This document shows positions 60,260 to 64,000 of a stretch of DNA of 64,000 nucleotides, piece by piece. Below the pieces are notes generated by a model that saw only the letters and a list, made by a program, of their open reading frames with translations, ran no database searches and was not told the DNA's origin. The stretch is from Bacillota bacterium. GTDB lineage: Bacteria; Bacillota; Clostridia; Oscillospirales; Oscillospiraceae. Both the position numbers and the translations under genes were made by a program. The stretch's first letter is position 1. Each line of letters opens with the position of its first letter. The stretch spans positions 17,040 to 81,039 of the forward strand of contig JAQXVF010000045.1 in NCBI GenBank assembly GCA_029224785.1, written 5' to 3'.

Positions 60260-62407
60260 ATGGATCGAACGATCGCACAGCAAAAAGCAAAGGCGCTGGT
60301 GGCACAGATGACCCTGGAGGAGAAGGCCGGTCAGCTCCGATTTGATGCCCCGGCCATTCCCAGGCTGGGGATCCCGGCCTATAACTGGTGGAACGAGGCG
60401 CTCCATGGGGTCGCCCGTGCCGGCACCGCCACCAGCTTTCCGCAGGCCATTGGAATGGCGGCCATGTTTGATGACGAGCTTCTGGAGAAATTAGGAGATG
60501 CAGCCTCCACCGAAGGCCGGGCCAAATACAATGCCCAGTCCCGGGAAAACGATCGGGATATTTACAAGGGACTGACCTTCTGGTCCCCCAACATCAACAT
60601 TTTCCGGGATCCCCGCTGGGGCCGGGGACATGAGACCTATGGGGAGGATCCTTACCTTACCTCCCGGATGGGAAAAGCCTACGTTCGCGGTCTCCAGGGA
60701 CAGGGGGAGACACTGAAAGCGGCTGCCTGTGCGAAGCATTTTGCGGTGCACAGCGGCCCGGAATCGCTGCGCCACCGCTTCAATGCAGAGGCCACCCCCA
60801 AGGATATGGAGGAGACCTACCTGCCTGCCTTTGAGGCCTGCGTCCGGGATGCCGGGGTGGAAGCGGTCATGGGTGCCTACAACCGGACCAACGGAGAGCC
60901 CTGCTGCGGAAGCAGGACACTGCTGGTGGACACCCTCCGGGGGAAATGGGGCTTCCGGGGACACGTTGTGTCCGACTGCGGAGCCGTCTGCGACTTCCAC
61001 AAGGGCCATATGGTCACGTCCACCCCTGCCGAGTCTGCCGCCCTGGCCATGCAAATGGGATGTGATCTGAACTGCGGCAAAACCTATCTCTCCATTCTGA
61101 ACGCGTATGCCCAGGGATTGGTCACGGAAGAGCAAATCACCTGCGCTGCCGAGCGGCTGTTTACCACCCGTTATCTGCTGGGCATTCTGGGGGAAGGCAG
61201 TGAATATGATCAGATCCCTTATGAAGCCGTGGAGTGCGATGCCCACCTTGCACTGGCACAGGAAGCGGCACGGAAATCCTGCGTTCTGCTGAAAAACGAC
61301 GGGCTTCTGCCCCTGGATGCGGATACGGTGGGTACGGTGGGGGTCATCGGTCCCAATGCCAACAGCCGTGCCGCACTCATCGGCAATTACCACGGCACCG
61401 CGTCCCGATATATCACCGTGCTGGAGGGCATCCAGGACGCCGTGGCAGGAAAGAGTCGGGTGCTCTATTCCGAGGGGTGTCATCTGTTCCGGGACAGGAC
61501 GGAAGCGCTTGCCATGGAGGATGACCGGGTTGCGGAGGCGGTGACGGTTGCCGGGCACAGTGATGTGGTGATTCTGGTGTTGGGACTGGACGAGACTCTG
61601 GAAGGGGAAGAGGGAGATGCCGGCAATGCCGACGCTTCCGGCGACAAGCAGGATCTTTTGCTGCCCAAGTCCCAGCGCAATCTGCTCCGAAGGGTTCTGG
61701 AAGTGGGAAAGCCCACCGTTGTTTTGTTGATGGCAGGCAGTGCCATTGATCTTTCCGAAGCGCAGGAAAAGGCAAATGCCATTCTGCTGACCTGGTATCC
61801 CGGTGCCGGCGGCGGAAGGGCGGTGGCGGATCTGCTGTTCGGCAAGTCATCGCCTTCCGGAAAGCTTCCGGTTACATTTTATACGAATCAGGCTTTGAAG
61901 GAGATTCCGGATTTCACGGATTATTCCATGAAAAACCGGACCTATCGTTATTATTCCGGTGTCCCGCTGTATCCCTTCGGCTATGGCCTGACCTATGGGG
62001 ATGTGACGGTTATCCGGGTTTCTGCGAATCGTTCTTTCGCTTCGGTCACGGTGGAAAACCGGGGAAGCCGGGCAACGGAGGATGTGGTGCAGCTTTACCT
62101 CCGGGACAACGGATCCTGCGACGCACCTCCCAACCCCATTCTGTGCGGATTCCGGCGGGTGGCACTGGCTCCGGGAGAGAGAAAAACCGTGGAGATCGGA
62201 GTGGATCCCGCTGCGTTGACGGTGGTCAATGAAATGGGACAGAGGGTTCCCGGAAGCGGGAACTGGACGCTGTTTGCCGGTGTTGGCCAGCCGGATGCCC
62301 GGACTGCCGAATTGACTGGGCATACGGCTGCGGAAACGGAGCTGCGATCAGATAATCGCCCCTCGGGGGCGAAGAACGGTCACGGAATGGCAGGACCTTG
62401 TTTTTGA
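60260..62407 (+). CDS. Glycoside hydrolase family 3 (probable beta-xylosidase/beta-glucosidase)
   Basis: 715-aa intracellular exo-glycosidase. The GH3 barrel has YNWWNEALHGVARAGTATSF and the block NIFRDPRWGRGHETYGEDPY; the nucleophile is Asp-239 in VVSDCGAVCDFHKGH. The C-terminal alpha/beta sandwich (LVLGLDETLEGEEGDAG ... TWYPGAGGGRAVADLLFG) and fibronectin-like end (NRGSRATEDVVQLYLRD) follow. The WNEALHGVA block resembles GH3 beta-xylosidases, and the next gene is xylulokinase, so xylo-oligosaccharides are the likely substrate. AAAAGGAG precedes the ATG at 60260. The last 20 residues (RSDNRPSGAKNGHGMAGPCF) are unlike the family. Confidence 0.9.
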   Translation: MDRTIAQQKAKALVAQMTLEEKAGQLRFDAPAIPRLGIPAYNWWNEALHGVARAGTATSFPQAIGMAAMFDDELLEKLGDAASTEGRAKYNAQSRENDRDIYKGLTFWSPNINIFRDPRWGRGHETYGEDPYLTSRMGKAYVRGLQGQGETLKAAACAKHFAVHSGPESLRHRFNAEATPKDMEETYLPAFEACVRDAGVEAVMGAYNRTNGEPCCGSRTLLVDTLRGKWGFRGHVVSDCGAVCDFHKGHMVTSTPAESAALAMQMGCDLNCGKTYLSILNAYAQGLVTEEQITCAAERLFTTRYLLGILGEGSEYDQIPYEAVECDAHLALAQEAARKSCVLLKNDGLLPLDADTVGTVGVIGPNANSRAALIGNYHGTASRYITVLEGIQDAVAGKSRVLYSEGCHLFRDRTEALAMEDDRVAEAVTVAGHSDVVILVLGLDETLEGEEGDAGNADASGDKQDLLLPKSQRNLLRRVLEVGKPTVVLLMAGSAIDLSEAQEKANAILLTWYPGAGGGRAVADLLFGKSSPSGKLPVTFYTNQALKEIPDFTDYSMKNRTYRYYSGVPLYPFGYGLTYGDVTVIRVSANRSFASVTVENRGSRATEDVVQLYLRDNGSCDAPPNPILCGFRRVALAPGERKTVEIGVDPAALTVVNEMGQRVPGSGNWTLFAGVGQPDARTAELTGHTAAETELRSDNRPSGAKNGHGMAGPCF

Positions 62408-62447
62408 AAGGATGCGTTCCGAAAGATTCAAAACAGGAGTGATGAAC

Positions 62448-63926
62448 ATGAGTCTTTATATCGGTATCGACCTGGGTACTTCAGCGGTCAAGCTGCTGCT
62501 GATGAATGCCGGAGGAAAGATCCTGAATGTGGTTTCCCGGGAGTATCCCCTGGAGTTCCCACAGCCCGGCTGGAGTCAGCAGAACCCGGAGGACTGGCGC
62601 AGGGCCATCCTGGAGGGGATCCCGGCGCTGCTGAATGGCTTTGACGGCGGGGAGGTTGCCGGCATCGGCTGCGGAGGCCAGATGCACGGCCTGGTGGTGT
62701 TGGATGCGCATGATAACGTCATCCGTCCCGCGATTTTGTGGAATGACGGCAGAACTGCCAAACAGGTGGACGATCTCAACAACGAAATCGGAAAGGAAAA
62801 ACTCTCTGCATGGACGGCAAATATTGCCTTCGCCGGCTTTACCGCCCCGAAGATCCTCTGGATGCGGGAGAACGAACCGGAGAACTTTGGACGCATTGCC
62901 AGGATCATGCTGCCCAAGGATTACATCAATTACATCCTGACGGGAATCCATTCCTGCGATTATTCCGATGCCTCCGGAATGCTGCTGCTGGACGTGGAGC
63001 ACAAGCGGTGGAGCCGGGAAATGATGGACCTGTGCGGAATCTCGGAAGAACAGATGCCCCGGCTTTTTGAAAGCTATGAAAGCATCGGCACCGTGAAGCC
63101 GGAGATCGCGCAGGCGCTGGGGATCCCTGAAACGGTCAAAGTCTGCGCCGGTGCCGGCGACAATGCGGCTGCCGCTGTGGGCACCGGCGTGGTGGGGGAA
63201 GGCGGCTGCAACATCAGCCTGGGCACCTCCGGCACCGTGTTCATTTCCTCGGAGAAATTCGGTGTGGATAAAAACAATGCCCTCCATGCCTTTGCGCACG
63301 CCGACGGAGGTTATCATCTCATGGGCTGTATGCTCTCTGCTGCCTCCTGCAACAAATGGCTCATGGAGGATATCCTGAAGACCTCTGATTATATTGGAGA
63401 GCAGGCAGCGATCTCCCAGGAGAAGCTGGGGGAGAATCCCGTGTTTTTCCTGCCCTATCGGATGGGAGAGCGCAGTCCCATCAACGACACCACCGCCCGG
63501 GGCACTTTCATCGGCATGACCTTGGACACCACAAGAGCCGACCTTGTGCAGGCGGTACTGGAGGGTGTGGCGTTTGCCATCCGGGACAGCGTGGAGGTTG
63601 CCCGCAGCCTGGGCATCGAAATCCGCACCTCCAAGATCTGCGGAGGCGGAGCCAAAAGCCCCCTGTGGAAGAAGATCATTGCCAGTGTGCTGAATATCGA
63701 GCTGGAGTGTCCTGTATCCGAGCAGGGGCCCGGCATGGGCGGCGCCATGCTGGCTATGGTGGCTTGCGGGGAGTACCCCGATGTGCAGTCCGCCTGTGAA
63801 AAGCTGGTCCATGTGGCGTCTGTGGTAAAACCGGAACCGGAGCTGGTTGCGAAATACGAAACGAGGTATCGGAAATTCCGAATCATCTATCCTGCGGTGA
63901 AGAATCTATTCCCGAAGATTCGATAG
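62448..63926 (+). CDS. xylB: Xylulokinase
   Basis: FGGY-family kinase phosphorylating D-xylulose into the pentose phosphate pathway, 492 aa. Phosphate loop YIGIDLGTSAVKLLLMNAGG, substrate block GIGCGGQMHGLVVLDAHDNV and second phosphate motif ISLGTSGTVFISS, then RICGGGAKSPLWK-like SKICGGGAKSPLWKKIIASV. The ATG at 62448 is eight bases after AGGAG; the track start 62412 and the ATG at 62442 fit worse. It follows the GH3 gene by 40 bp. No xylA is in the window. Confidence 0.93.
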   Translation: MSLYIGIDLGTSAVKLLLMNAGGKILNVVSREYPLEFPQPGWSQQNPEDWRRAILEGIPALLNGFDGGEVAGIGCGGQMHGLVVLDAHDNVIRPAILWNDGRTAKQVDDLNNEIGKEKLSAWTANIAFAGFTAPKILWMRENEPENFGRIARIMLPKDYINYILTGIHSCDYSDASGMLLLDVEHKRWSREMMDLCGISEEQMPRLFESYESIGTVKPEIAQALGIPETVKVCAGAGDNAAAAVGTGVVGEGGCNISLGTSGTVFISSEKFGVDKNNALHAFAHADGGYHLMGCMLSAASCNKWLMEDILKTSDYIGEQAAISQEKLGENPVFFLPYRMGERSPINDTTARGTFIGMTLDTTRADLVQAVLEGVAFAIRDSVEVARSLGIEIRTSKICGGGAKSPLWKKIIASVLNIELECPVSEQGPGMGGAMLAMVACGEYPDVQSACEKLVHVASVVKPEPELVAKYETRYRKFRIIYPAVKNLFPKIR

Positions 63927-63961
63927 GAAAAAACTGCAGTGACTCGAACGCTCCATAAACG

Positions 63962-63998
63962 GCCATGAAGGCACACCTGTGTGTCTTCATGGCTTTTT
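63962..63998 (+). terminator. Terminator of the GH3-xylB operon
   Basis: GCCATGAAG(G)CACAC pairs with GTGTG(T)CTTCATGGC (one G-T pair) around CT, followed by TTTTTG. It ends two bases before the window edge. Confidence 0.93.
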
Positions 63999-64000
63999 GT

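Noticed and set aside
58232-60406. 724-aa minus-strand ORF over the carboxylesterase
   Set aside because: Antisense shadow crossing two promoters and a terminator.

Overview
The window looks like a chromosomal segment of a GC-rich, spore-forming, anaerobic Firmicute, most likely of class Clostridia (Oscillospirales-like). The reasons are sporulation sigma factor G and SpoVT, a YlmC/YmxH-type protein, type III glutamine synthetase, a Met T-box, a CIRCE element, a Firmicute-style ethanolamine cluster, and TTGACA/TATAAT-type promoters with AGGAGG ribosome sites. No rRNA, tRNA, CRISPR array, prophage or intact insertion sequence was seen. The genus cannot be fixed from the sequence alone.

Layout. 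1-10.8 kb (+): tail of a GNAT acetyltransferase, glnN, clpB with promoter and CIRCE, a polar amino-acid ABC transporter joined to an AbgB-like M20 amidohydrolase, and a membrane acyltransferase. 10.8-17.1 kb (-): a BlaI/BlaR1-type sensor pair with two operator dyads, rpsB-tsf, ylmC-like gene and sigG. A 630-bp gene-free region at 16.66-17.30 kb carries a dense cluster of TTTTCCACA boxes. 17.3-26.1 kb (+): rpsT, recG, gpmI, an Asp23 protein, a YloV/FakA-like protein, a YihY protein, and a DUF5685-like/J-protein pair. 26.1-33.2 kb (-): a MarR-controlled heterodimeric ABC exporter, a zinc-ribbon protein, and ruvCAB preceded by a 49-codon membrane-peptide gene absent from the ORF track.

33.3-43.4 kb (+): a compact ethanolamine-utilisation microcompartment operon, in order alcohol dehydrogenase, eutA, eutB, eutC, eutL, eutE, eutM, eutT, pduL-type phosphotransacylase, an unknown Eut protein, eutN, eutH. 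EutH imports ethanolamine and EutBC (B12-dependent, kept active by EutA and EutT) makes acetaldehyde. EutE, the dehydrogenase and the phosphotransacylase convert acetaldehyde to acetyl-CoA, ethanol and acetyl phosphate inside the shell. The cluster has no eutV/eutW regulators, eutS, eutP or eutQ. 43.4-45.6 kb: metG behind a Met-specifier T-box.

45.9-64 kb: a DUF4353-like lipoprotein (-), a secreted leucine-rich-repeat/choline-binding-type wall protein (+), then on the minus strand a MATE pump, an M3 peptidase, trxA-trxB, a YolD/Y-family polymerase pair and spoVT. The window ends on the plus strand with a carboxylesterase and a GH3 glycosidase-xylulokinase operon closed by a terminator.

Most notable are the DnaA-box-like cluster between sigG and rpsT, the BlaR1-like receptor whose penicillin sensor is replaced by an unrecognised ~350-residue exterior domain, the 64-bp palindrome at 10.86 kb, and the atypical EutT and EutE proteins. 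Several start codons were moved from the ORF-track start on ribosome-site or promoter evidence; each case is stated in its entry.
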